From: Candidatus Obscuribacter sp.
GTDB lineage: Bacteria; Cyanobacteriota; Vampirovibrionia; Obscuribacterales; Obscuribacteraceae
Length of the DNA: 64,000 bases
Assembly: GCA_021772095.1 (NCBI GenBank)
Contig: JADYXR010000030.1
Span: 124,001 to 188,000 of the forward strand
Direction of reading: 5' to 3'
Positions 33,971-42,063 of the stretch are shown here, one piece after another. Position 1 is the first letter of the stretch, and the number at the start of each line of letters is the position of its first letter. The translations under genes were made by a program, and so were the position numbers. The notes under the pieces were generated by a model that saw only the letters and a program-made list of their open reading frames with translations, did no database searches and was not told the origin of the DNA.

Positions 33971-34003
33971 GCTGTCAGAAAAACAGTTAGAACTTCTGAC
34001 AGC
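33971..34003 (+). other. 10-bp hairpin after rpsR
   Basis: GCTGTCAGAA (33971-33980) pairs with TTCTGACAGC (33994-34003) around a 13-base loop. No T-run follows, so it may be an mRNA-stabilising stem or weak terminator. Just before it two near-identical GC-rich segments (around 33886 and 33912) repeat the word GGCGTT.CCG.CGACT. Confidence 0.45.
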
Positions 34004-34091
34004 TTGTCGGTGTGAAAAAAAGATCGACTTACTAAACAGGCTAATCCAGCCAACTCCCGGATTCAGAGGGAAGTAAACAGGCTGGAGATGG

Positions 34092-34121
34092 TTGAATGAC
34101 GATTCTCACCTGTTGTAAGAT
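34092..34121 (+). promoter_or_regulatory. Possible promoter for tRNA-Leu/infC
   Basis: TTGAAT (34092-34097) and TAAGAT (34116-34121), 18 bases apart, would place the transcript start a few bases before the tRNA 5' end. By eye only. Confidence 0.3.
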
Positions 34122-34133
34122 TTGCTATAACGT

Positions 34134-34216
34134 GCCGAAGTGGTGAAATGGCAAACACGCTACGTTCAGGGCGTAGTGAGCGCAAGCTCTTGTGGGTTCA
34201 ACTCCCACCTTCGGCA
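34134..34216 (+). tRNA. tRNA-Leu (anticodon CAG)
   Basis: Acceptor arms GCCGAAG (34134-34140) and CTTCGGC (34209-34215) with discriminator A. The anticodon stem CTACG/CGTAG encloses a TTCAGGG loop, giving anticodon CAG (Leu). A long variable arm of class II type (GAGC..GCTC) follows, then a T arm with GTTCAACTC. 83 bases, with no encoded CCA. A run of eight T lies at 34219-34226, immediately before infC. Confidence 0.95.
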
Positions 34217-34246
34217 GATTTTTTTTACTTACAGAGAGGTTAGGCA

Positions 34247-34798
34247 TTGACTCAAGATCCCCGGCTACGTCAAGACCCGCGCAAGGAATTGCCGCTTCTG
34301 AACGAGCGCATTAGAGTGCGAGAAGTTCGACTTATTGACGAGGAAGGAGGTCAGGTTGGGATCGTGCCTACCAGACAAGCCTTAGCGCAAGCAAAAGAGT
34401 CCGGTTTGGATCTTTTTCTAGTGCAACCCGACGCCAATCCGCCCGTGGCCAAGATTATGGACTACGGACGGTACAAGTTCGACCTGGACAAAAAGTCTAG
34501 AGAAACTCGAAAGAAGCAGCATCAGCCAGATATCAAAGAAATCAAGATGCGCTACAAAATCGAAGAGCATGACTATCAAGTTAAGCTCCGTAAAGCGCAA
34601 GAATTTCTGACCCACGGCGATAAGATAAAGTGCGTAATCCCGCTCAGGGGGCGGGAAATGCAGCATAGCAACATCGCTATGGAGCTCGCAAACCGCTTTT
34701 TCGAGGATGTCAAAGAACTAGCAACCATGGACAAAGACGCCAAGATCGAAGGCCGAGCCATTATAATGATACTCTCGCCAATTTCTCCCAAGAAATAG
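34247..34798 (+). CDS. infC: Translation initiation factor IF-3
   Basis: 183 aa from a TTG at 34247 with GAGG seven bases before it. Both IF-3 domains are present: the N-terminal 'LLNERIRVREVRLIDEEGGQ' region and the C-terminal 'KEIKMRYKIEEHDYQVKLRK' region with 'PLRGREMQH'. IF-3 discriminates against non-AUG starts, and infC itself commonly has a rare start codon that allows autoregulation. The TTG here fits that pattern. It lies 30 bases after tRNA-Leu and leads infC-rpmI-rplT. Confidence 0.96.
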   Translation: MTQDPRLRQDPRKELPLLNERIRVREVRLIDEEGGQVGIVPTRQALAQAKESGLDLFLVQPDANPPVAKIMDYGRYKFDLDKKSRETRKKQHQPDIKEIKMRYKIEEHDYQVKLRKAQEFLTHGDKIKCVIPLRGREMQHSNIAMELANRFFEDVKELATMDKDAKIEGRAIIMILSPISPKK

Positions 34799-34854
34799 GC
34801 GCCATTAGAACGTAGATTGCCTGCTCTCAGGCTAGCAACCTTGGAATACAAATC

Positions 34855-35064
34855 ATGCCTAAAATGAAAACAAATAAGGCAGCTGCCCGCCGGTTCAAAA
34901 TCACCGGAACAGGCAAGGTCATGCGTACTCAGTCGGGAACAAGACACATCAACGAATGGATGTCCCCTTCTGCAAAACGCAACTTGCGCGGGTTTGCTTC
35001 CGTGAACGAAGACGTTAAAGAACACGTTCTCTCAATGTTTCCATATCGCAAATATCTCAGATAG
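34855..35064 (+). CDS. rpmI: 50S ribosomal protein L35
   Basis: 69 aa, with 'MPKMKTNKAAARRFKITGTG' and 'HINEWMSPSAKRNLRG' in the usual order. It is part of the infC-rpmI-rplT operon. The 111-bp spacer to rplT contains a small GATAC/GTATC stem that might take part in L20 control, but no clear pseudoknot is seen. Confidence 0.97.
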   Translation: MPKMKTNKAAARRFKITGTGKVMRTQSGTRHINEWMSPSAKRNLRGFASVNEDVKEHVLSMFPYRKYLR

Positions 35065-35175
35065 AGATACGGTATCGATTCAATGTGACCAAGTCTAAGG
35101 GACTCTCCTCCCCGATGGCGGGCACGCTTGAGTAACGCATAGAACTTTTTTTCTCAATCAAGTAGGAGATTGAAA

Positions 35176-35538
35176 ATGGCCAAAGTAAAACGCGGCAACG
35201 TGCTGAGAAATCGGCACAAGAAAATTCTGAAATACGCACGGGGCTTCCGCGGCTCTAACTCAAAACTTTTTATCGCTGCAAACCAAACGATCATGAAGGC
35301 ATGGAGAAATGCCTTCCGTGACAGACGCAAACGCAAACGCGTTTTCCGCCGTCTGTGGATCTCTAGAATCAACGCAGCATGCCGTCCGCACGGAATCGTG
35401 TACAGCAGACTGATCAATGGTCTGATGAAAGCAAACATCACAGTGAACCGTAAGCTTCTTGCTGAACTCGCTGTCAATGACAAAAACGCTTTCAACAAAC
35501 TCGTTGATGTAGCCAAAGAGCACGCTCCGAAAAACTAG
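35176..35538 (+). CDS. rplT: 50S ribosomal protein L20
   Basis: 120 aa from the ATG at 35176, preceded by AGGAG at seven bases; the TTG two codons upstream is not needed. Signature segments are '[20 protein letters not shown]', '[20 protein letters not shown]' and '[10 protein letters not shown]'. L20 is an early assembly protein of the 50S subunit and often represses its own operon. Confidence 0.97.
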   Translation: MAKVKRGNVLRNRHKKILKYARGFRGSNSKLFIAANQTIMKAWRNAFRDRRKRKRVFRRLWISRINAACRPHGIVYSRLINGLMKANITVNRKLLAELAVNDKNAFNKLVDVAKEHAPKN

Positions 35539-35558
35539 GCTATTTTAGATAGCCACGA

Positions 35559-36377
35559 ATGGAAATAATTCCCGTCACAAGCGCCGCGAATTCTCTATTG
35601 AAGAGGATACGGTTGCTACATAACGCCTCCGGCAGAAAGAAAGAAGGTCGCTTCCTCATTGAGGGAATGAAACTCTTTGATGAAGCCGTGAAGCATAACA
35701 TCGGCATCGAAGATGTCGTTGTGTCGGAGAGCTTTCTTGAGCGTGAATTTGATCCGCATAATATAGACAGCGCGTTTAACAACGTTGTCTCCCAGGTGGT
35801 GGTCGTCGAAGACCGGCTGTTCGCGCAGCTCGCCACAACTGAAACTCCGCAAGGGCTAGTCGCCGTTGCGGAGTTAAAAACATCTGCATACGAAGATCTG
35901 TTTCTCGGTGCCGCACCACTGGTGGTGGTAGCCGATCGGGTTCAAGATCCAGGCAACTTAGGAACGATGATGCGAACGGCGTTGGCTCTAGGAGCTACCG
36001 GCATGATGCTGACCAAAGGATCGGTCGACGCTTTCAATCCAAAAGTGGTGCGCTCGGCCGCCGGCGCATTGTTCTCCCTTCCATTTGCAGAAAACCTTTC
36101 CATCGAAAGTTGCATCATCGACTGTCGCAAACGCGGACTGCAAGTACTCGCGCTATCGGCTGATGGCGACTCGCCTTTAGCAGAAGTAGATTTGACTAAA
36201 CCATCATTGCTGTTGCTCGGAAACGAAGCAAACGGTCTGGAAAAATCGGTAGAGAAAAGTGCAGACTTGATGGTATCAATCCCAATGTCCACCGACAGCG
36301 AATCTTTGAACGTCGCGATTGCAAATGCGATCGTTTTATACGAAGCCTCATCGCAACGCCGCAACGGCAGTCACTGA
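35559..36377 (+). CDS. SpoU/TrmH-family RNA 2'-O-methyltransferase
   Basis: 272 aa. The N-terminal 100 residues form the L30e-like substrate-binding part ('GRFLIEGMKLFDEAVK'). The C-terminal SPOUT domain has motif 1 'DRVQDPGNLGTMMRTA', motif 2 'LLLGNEANGL' and motif 3 'IPMSTDSESLNVAIANAI'. These enzymes methylate ribose 2'-O in rRNA or tRNA using S-adenosylmethionine. The closest functional group is the 23S rRNA TsnR/RlmB-like branch, so the exact base is open. It is 20 bases after rplT, so probably co-transcribed. Confidence 0.92.
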   Translation: MEIIPVTSAANSLLKRIRLLHNASGRKKEGRFLIEGMKLFDEAVKHNIGIEDVVVSESFLEREFDPHNIDSAFNNVVSQVVVVEDRLFAQLATTETPQGLVAVAELKTSAYEDLFLGAAPLVVVADRVQDPGNLGTMMRTALALGATGMMLTKGSVDAFNPKVVRSAAGALFSLPFAENLSIESCIIDCRKRGLQVLALSADGDSPLAEVDLTKPSLLLLGNEANGLEKSVEKSADLMVSIPMSTDSESLNVAIANAIVLYEASSQRRNGSH

Positions 36378-36523
36378 CGGAGTTAGCTCGTCAACCGCCC
36401 GCCCGCTGGTTGGGTGAATTGTTTAAGGAATAACGAAAGAATCGAGGAAGTCAAGCGACCGTTGCTATAGTGGTTAAACGTTCGATTTCTTAGTAACAAC
36501 CTCTCAAACGAGTCCAAAGCAAA

Positions 36524-38086
36524 ATGAGTACGCTCTGGCGCGGCTTCGCGTCGCAATTTTTCCTGTTGATGTGTGTCTCAAATCAAAGCGCTTTCGCCGC
36601 GGAACCACTCGTCGGCAACATCGAGAAGATCGAGCTGGGCGGCACAGCAGATTCTGCCAGTCTTCAAGGCTCCGCGAAGACTTCTACCTCAAGCTTGAAT
36701 GCATTCGCGAACCGAGATGGAGCAAGTTTAAATTCGTCCGCGAACCATGGCTCATCGAATTTGAATTCGATCCTCAATAACAACTCCAAGAATTTGAATT
36801 CGTCTGCGACTCACATTGCCAGCCCTGGGCTCGTTCTTCAGGGTGGTATCGAAGATGGTGGTGCGCTGAATAACTCAGCTAAGTTGATTCCGGACGGTGC
36901 TTCCAAGCCGACTTTGCTCAAAGGCGAAACTAAGCAAATCAATTTTCCGATAGCGGATTCGAGAGATCAAAATCCACCGAAGAAACCGGTTCCGTTATTT
37001 CCGATTTCGATAACGCCGAGTCCGTTTGGTGCTCCGCATATCATTCCACCGATCTCCAGTTATACTCTTTCGCCTGGAATCGGCATCGTAAGCACGCCTG
37101 GTTACAACGTTCCAACTGTTAAATCGGTTAAGGGCGTGAGTGCATACGTTCCCGGGTTTGAAGTTTCAACTGTCAGAAGTAACGACCACATCATCACCAC
37201 GCAACAAACGCGACACTCGGAAGGCGTCACCCGCAGTGGCGGTGTTACCTCGTATGGTTCGGGCTACAGTGTGCAATCTATTCGCGATCTACATTACGGC
37301 ACCGCTTCTGGTGGCGGAGGTGGATACTCGACCGGACGCGGTGTTGTCACCTACGTCTCGGGATTCGACGTGGCGACGGTGCCGTCAGTCAACTACACGG
37401 CGGCAAACAATGCTCGCTCGAATACCAATGTGATCACCACTCGCAGTGGCATCTCTTCATACGTGCCGGGCTTTGAAGTAGCAATTGCATCTCCGCCGAA
37501 AGTTACAAACACATGGCACCCCGGCAAAGTCGAGATAGTCGCGATGGCGGACCACAGCAAAAATACTTTATCTGGCGTTTGGTACTCACCTTCCTCGTTG
37601 GAGTCCATGCCACAGTTGTTGGCAGGAACCGAAGCTTTGCCTGCGAATAAAACATATGCGCACGCGATCGTTGCCGAAGATAATCAAGGACTGAAAGCCA
37701 CAGCTCAAATTCTCAGCAAGCCGCACACTGCGATGGGTTCGGATTGGGATGCCTGGTATGACAAAGTCGGGCGGTCTATATACAGTAGATGGCAGCGGGC
37801 CGAAGTTGGACCTGGTTCGGCTAAGGTTCGCATCAATGTCGATCAATTCCGCAACTTGTCCTGTGAAGTCGTGGACTTCCGTCCAGCCGCCTATGTGGAC
37901 AGCGACTCAGTCTCCGAAACCGCGTTTCGCGTCACGGCTCTGCGCGCGGTTCATGACCTCAGTCAATATGAAATTCCGGAGTTGCCGCCGCTTCCTGCGC
38001 ATAAGTATGCTGTAACGTTCGATATCGAAATGGCACGCGCAGTCAACGGACCAACCGGTTTCATCGTCGCCGCTCCGCGGTTTTAG
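36524..38086 (+). CDS. Exported protein with repeats and TonB/TolA-like C-terminal domain
   Basis: 520 aa. A signal peptide (about residues 5-26, ending AFA) precedes an Asn/Ser-rich repeat region (45-110) and then several copies of a 20-30-residue motif with 'YVPGFEV' or 'YVSGFDV' (about 195-325). The last 115 residues resemble a TonB/TolA C-terminal domain: 'WYDKVGRSIYSRWQR', central 'VRINVDQFRNLSCEVVDF', and a final 'YAVTFDIEMA'. Such domains bind outer-membrane receptors. No ExbB/D genes are in the window. The gene precedes tatC. Confidence 0.7.
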   Translation: MSTLWRGFASQFFLLMCVSNQSAFAAEPLVGNIEKIELGGTADSASLQGSAKTSTSSLNAFANRDGASLNSSANHGSSNLNSILNNNSKNLNSSATHIASPGLVLQGGIEDGGALNNSAKLIPDGASKPTLLKGETKQINFPIADSRDQNPPKKPVPLFPISITPSPFGAPHIIPPISSYTLSPGIGIVSTPGYNVPTVKSVKGVSAYVPGFEVSTVRSNDHIITTQQTRHSEGVTRSGGVTSYGSGYSVQSIRDLHYGTASGGGGGYSTGRGVVTYVSGFDVATVPSVNYTAANNARSNTNVITTRSGISSYVPGFEVAIASPPKVTNTWHPGKVEIVAMADHSKNTLSGVWYSPSSLESMPQLLAGTEALPANKTYAHAIVAEDNQGLKATAQILSKPHTAMGSDWDAWYDKVGRSIYSRWQRAEVGPGSAKVRINVDQFRNLSCEVVDFRPAAYVDSDSVSETAFRVTALRAVHDLSQYEIPELPPLPAHKYAVTFDIEMARAVNGPTGFIVAAPRF

Positions 38087-38232
38087 ACCGGGTTTGCGGG
38101 AGCAGGAGCCTGCGGAGGGTTTGGCGGACGGCGCCACAACTACTGTTTTAAAGGTAACTCGACTTATCGAACTTGGTAGAATGTCGGTGAAGTCGAGTAC
38201 CTGATGACAGTAGGAAAACGGTTACTGGCCCT

Positions 38233-39228
38233 ATGCCTGCCGAGAACGATCTACCTCCGAATAATATAAAGCCGGACGAACCTGTCTTCGATCTGACGCC
38301 ACGCGAATTGGCAGAGGAATTCTCGTTCGCGCGGCCGGATGAGCAGTCATCGGAATCTGGGTCCGATCAGCATCCAGAGAATTTCGATGTCGATGATGCT
38401 GGGATAAAGCTCAACACCGCCGACCAGAAGAACTTCAATGACAACCTGACTCAGGTTGATCCGAATGGTGACGACGGCGACCAATCAGATAACGACAGTC
38501 TTGCGAACATTGACGGAGACGAGCCTGAGGAGCCCGGTGCGATGACTCTGGTCGAGCATCTGACCGAACTTCGTGATCGTCTGGTCAGATGTCTCGCATA
38601 TGTCGGATCGGCATTCGCACTCGCACTTTATCTCGGCAGATACATTATTGAGTTTCTGCAGCGGCCTGCCGGCGACATGAAGTTTCAAGCACTGTCTATC
38701 GAAGAACCGCTTATCGTCTACTTTAAAGTCTGCTTCTATGCGTCGCTGATAATCGCATCGCCATTTATTTTGTCTGAAGTTTCGCGATTTATTGCTCCCG
38801 GTTTGACAAAGAAAGAACGTCAGATCGTCACTCCGGCGTTAGTCGGTGGACCAGTACTATTCGTTATGGGTGCGGCTTTCGCGTATTACTGTTTGCTGCC
38901 GACGATGTTCCATTTCTTCAATACTTTTGGTCAAGGCATCGCACCGATTCACCAGCGCCTCGACTTCTATATGTCTCTGGTGGCATCGATTCTTTTATAC
39001 ATGGGCCTCTGCTTCCAGCTCCCCATCGTACTCTTCGCGCTTTCGTTTACCGGGCTCGTCACGTCGAATCAATTGATCAAGATTTGGCGATACGCTGTTT
39101 TTGCAGCGTCACTTGTCGCACTTGTTATAACGCCTGATCCGACGGCGTTTTCAATGCTGCTCGTGATGGGCGCACTTGTTGGTCTTTACACCATATCGGT
39201 GTTGTTGCTAAAACTTTTTGGGCGCTGA
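38233..39228 (+). CDS. tatC: Sec-independent translocase subunit TatC with acidic N-terminal extension
   Basis: 331 aa. From about residue 108 it has the full six-span TatC with 'LVEHLTELRDRLVRC', 'FKVCFYASLIIASPFILSEV', 'FIAPGLTKKER' and the last-span 'VITPDPTAFSMLLVMGAL'. TatC recognises twin-arginine signal peptides and exports folded proteins. The first about 105 residues are an acidic Asp/Glu/Asn region that ordinary TatC proteins (about 250 aa) lack. No tatA is visible nearby. Confidence 0.95.
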   Translation: MPAENDLPPNNIKPDEPVFDLTPRELAEEFSFARPDEQSSESGSDQHPENFDVDDAGIKLNTADQKNFNDNLTQVDPNGDDGDQSDNDSLANIDGDEPEEPGAMTLVEHLTELRDRLVRCLAYVGSAFALALYLGRYIIEFLQRPAGDMKFQALSIEEPLIVYFKVCFYASLIIASPFILSEVSRFIAPGLTKKERQIVTPALVGGPVLFVMGAAFAYYCLLPTMFHFFNTFGQGIAPIHQRLDFYMSLVASILLYMGLCFQLPIVLFALSFTGLVTSNQLIKIWRYAVFAASLVALVITPDPTAFSMLLVMGALVGLYTISVLLLKLFGR

Positions 39229-39240
39229 GGAAACACAGGC

Positions 39241-40449
39241 ATGGATGAGCTAGAGCAACTACGCGTGCTGGATTGGCAAATCCTTATTTGGATTCCTTTG
39301 TCGATCATAACCGCAATCGGTGTCAAGAAAAATTGGCGAGAAATTTGGGATGTCGATCTGAGCACACGCGATCGCGGCGAGTTGCAGAAGATCAACGCGT
39401 ACTTCGTACTGCCGCTCTCAGTGCTGTTTCACGAGTGCGGACATGCACTGGCCACGCTCTGGGCAAACGGAAAAGTTGCCGAATTCCATTTCGCGATTTG
39501 GTCCGGTTACGTAATTTCTCTTGGTGCGTTTAGTCCTGCTGAGAAACTGATCATTGACCTTGCGGGCACTGTGTTTCAGCTCGCCATGGTATTCGCGTTT
39601 CTGATTGCGGCGCTATTTGTCCGGTCACCAGCAGTAGTGGCACTGCTAGTTTATGCCGGGCTGACGGCCTATGGTATCGCGGTCGTCACTTACCCGCTGC
39701 TCGGATTGGTCGGCATGTACGGCGACTGGGTCCACATCTACACCTCGCCACTGACCGACTGGTTGGTCGTAGTGGGAGTCATTCACGCCTTATTAGTCGT
39801 CGGATTTCTGTACCTTGTATATGGAACCAGACCGCGCCTCTGGTATTCCGGCAAGACTCGACCGAAGTGGCGGAAAGACTACCTGCAGGCGCTCGCTAAT
39901 GTCGGCAAAGACCCGTCAGCCGTGAATTACCTGAGTCTGGCCTGGGACTATTATTTGATTGGTTTAGACAAGCTGGCCTGGAAAACGCTCGATATTGTCG
40001 AACAGAAAGATCCGAATCTGATGGAACGATATTTCCTGATCGCCAACTTGCGAAACAACAAAGAGGATACCGAGGGCGCAGTCGCCGCTTACGAAACCAT
40101 TGTCGACTCACCGATCGCCCAGCCGATCACAAAAGTGCGCGCCTTGCTGTCGATCGGTCACAGCCTGACCTACAGAGTCGAGGACCCCAATGTCAGAAAA
40201 GGTAAAAAGCCTACAATTGAGGACTACAGCCAGCCTTTGACGGTTTATGACCAGGCTGCGGCGATGGAACCGGAGTTTGCTGACGCCCACTATTACAAGG
40301 CCACGATCCTTAATAAAGTTGGGCTTCACATTGAAGCCGAAAAAGAGTTGAAAGATTTACAAAGGAAAAAATGGCTAGACCCGGCGCTTTCCGACTTACA
40401 TCTACTCGAATTGAAGGTTGCCAGGAAGTCCGATAACCCGAAGCAATAA
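39241..40449 (+). CDS. Membrane protein: M50B-like metallopeptidase domain plus TPR
   Basis: 402 aa. The first 200 residues have about five spans and include HECGH (His64, Glu65, His68) with 'LFHECGHALATLW', then 'EKLIIDLAGTVFQLA', in the pattern of the M50B branch of site-2-type zinc proteases. The third metal ligand is not clear by eye. The C-terminal half (about 215-400) has TPR-like helices ('YLSLAWDYYLIGLDKLAWKT'). It starts 12 bases after tatC and may be translationally coupled. A role in membrane proteolysis is plausible but unproven. Confidence 0.78.
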   Translation: MDELEQLRVLDWQILIWIPLSIITAIGVKKNWREIWDVDLSTRDRGELQKINAYFVLPLSVLFHECGHALATLWANGKVAEFHFAIWSGYVISLGAFSPAEKLIIDLAGTVFQLAMVFAFLIAALFVRSPAVVALLVYAGLTAYGIAVVTYPLLGLVGMYGDWVHIYTSPLTDWLVVVGVIHALLVVGFLYLVYGTRPRLWYSGKTRPKWRKDYLQALANVGKDPSAVNYLSLAWDYYLIGLDKLAWKTLDIVEQKDPNLMERYFLIANLRNNKEDTEGAVAAYETIVDSPIAQPITKVRALLSIGHSLTYRVEDPNVRKGKKPTIEDYSQPLTVYDQAAAMEPEFADAHYYKATILNKVGLHIEAEKELKDLQRKKWLDPALSDLHLLELKVARKSDNPKQ

Positions 40450-40530
40450 AATTCTCTCAGACTTGTCATGTTAGGGCTCAATATAATGTCAAGCTCAAAC
40501 GGCAACCCGTACTATTGACAAGCTGGAATC

Positions 40531-41772
40531 ATGTTCCCAGACCCAAACAATCTATCTCTGTGGTGCATCTCGGGAGTTTCACTCCTGGTGGCACTCGACA
40601 CCGCCGTCCGAATCTGGACAGAACGGCACCGCATGTCGAAAGACGACCTCAATGACGAGGATCGCTCGCTAATCTGGCGCATCGTTCTCTTCCTGGTCTT
40701 TCCGGCGCTGACACTGCTCGAGTTGCGCAGCACGATGGTTACTTGCGATTTGTTCGGCGGTCACATCCACGATTGGAAGTACGGCTTGTTGTGGTTCGAA
40801 GCAACACCGCAAGGTTTAAATCCAACTGAGCTGGTGCAATCTTTATTTTCAGGAGAAGTCGCTCAAGCGGTGCTTGTAGTCTGCCTCTTCGCCACCCTCC
40901 TTTTCCGCCCGCATCCGTTTCTCGCGACACTGATCGGTTACTCCGCCTGCTTCACGCTCGGGCTCAACCTGGTTGTTGAACCGCTATTGGCGATCTCCGG
41001 TTTAGCCGGCAACAAATGGGATCTTGCCCTCAAGCAAGCAACACTGGAACAACAAGTGCCACTAATAGCGGTGCACGCTATTCTTGCCATCGTTTTCCTT
41101 TGCGCCATTCGCAACAGCCTGATCAGAATGTGGTTCTCCGATCTGACGCGCCCCGACGCCAGCGACCGTTTAAAAGCCGCTCTGTCAGACCACTCCACCA
41201 ATCCTGAAAGTGCTCGCCTCACTTGCCGCCTGGGCTTGATGTATGACCGCGCCGGTCTCAGACGTCAGGCAAAACGACAACTCAAAAGTTTGAAGCGCGA
41301 TTATCGCGAATCGATTTACACCGCTTTCCTCGATGCCTTGATGTCGTACAAACGGCACAACTACAGCCTCGCCTGCAAACAGTTTCTGCGCGCTTCGGAA
41401 TATCCGGAGATCGACGGCGAACTCAAAGCAAGCTTGCTTGCCGCGGCCGCGTGCGCATCGTTTGCCTCCGGTGACACCACTGGTGCATTGAATCTTTCAG
41501 AACGTGCCCTGGAATTCGACGACGGCTCGATGGTCGCGCGCATGGTCAAAGTCGACGCGTTTCTAAAACTCGGGCGCAAAGAACAAGCCGCCGAAGAAAT
41601 CCTGGTCGCCATGCACTCCGGCATGCCGCTCGATCTGGAGAACAAAGTTCCACTAGACATGGACAGAACTTTCGAATCAATCGTTTTAATCGAAGAAACC
41701 AAACGTGGTCGCCGTTTACTCGAGACTCTCAACTCAGCAGAGCTGACGAGCCAGGCAAGCGGAACCAACTAA
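40531..41772 (+). CDS. Polytopic membrane protein with TPR-like C terminus
   Basis: 413 aa. About five spans in residues 10-210 are followed by helical repeats (230-380) with 'LGLMYDRAGLRRQAKRQLKS' and 'ACASFASGDTTGALNLSERA'. The domain order copies the preceding gene, but the HExxH is absent, so it may be an inactive partner of the putative peptidase. A TATAAT at 40482-40487 could give it its own promoter. I do not recognise a named family. Confidence 0.7.
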   Translation: MFPDPNNLSLWCISGVSLLVALDTAVRIWTERHRMSKDDLNDEDRSLIWRIVLFLVFPALTLLELRSTMVTCDLFGGHIHDWKYGLLWFEATPQGLNPTELVQSLFSGEVAQAVLVVCLFATLLFRPHPFLATLIGYSACFTLGLNLVVEPLLAISGLAGNKWDLALKQATLEQQVPLIAVHAILAIVFLCAIRNSLIRMWFSDLTRPDASDRLKAALSDHSTNPESARLTCRLGLMYDRAGLRRQAKRQLKSLKRDYRESIYTAFLDALMSYKRHNYSLACKQFLRASEYPEIDGELKASLLAAAACASFASGDTTGALNLSERALEFDDGSMVARMVKVDAFLKLGRKEQAAEEILVAMHSGMPLDLENKVPLDMDRTFESIVLIEETKRGRRLLETLNSAELTSQASGTN

Positions 41773-42063
41773 TGAGCAAAAACTAACCTCAAAATCGGCA
41801 GTAGCAGCCAGATCTTCGAAAACCGCTACAGTTAAGCAGGTATCCCGTTCAACCCCGGTCAATACGTAGGAACCCCATTTAGCCGCAGAATATCTACTGA
41901 TTTTGCGCATTTTGCCCATTTTGCACTCTGGTTTATAGAACTATAATTCTCACGGCATCCTGTAAATCCGACCGAGTTGAACAAACGCCCCGAATCCAGT
42001 TTAAGTAGGCTACAAAGCCGACGAGAGCAGGTATCGATGCACCCCAGATTATAAGCGTAGCCA
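41773..42063. other. About 290-bp upstream region of the GGDEF gene
   Basis: Contains TTGCAC (41921-41926) and TATAAT (41942-41947), 15 bases apart, a short-spaced promoter candidate. The 9-bp word ATTTTGC(G/C)C occurs three times in a row at about 41899-41925. No gene is supported. Confidence 0.4.

Noticed and set aside
34126-34131. TATAAC as -10 box for tRNA-Leu
   Set aside because: It is only two bases from the mature tRNA 5' end, so a transcript would start inside the tRNA.
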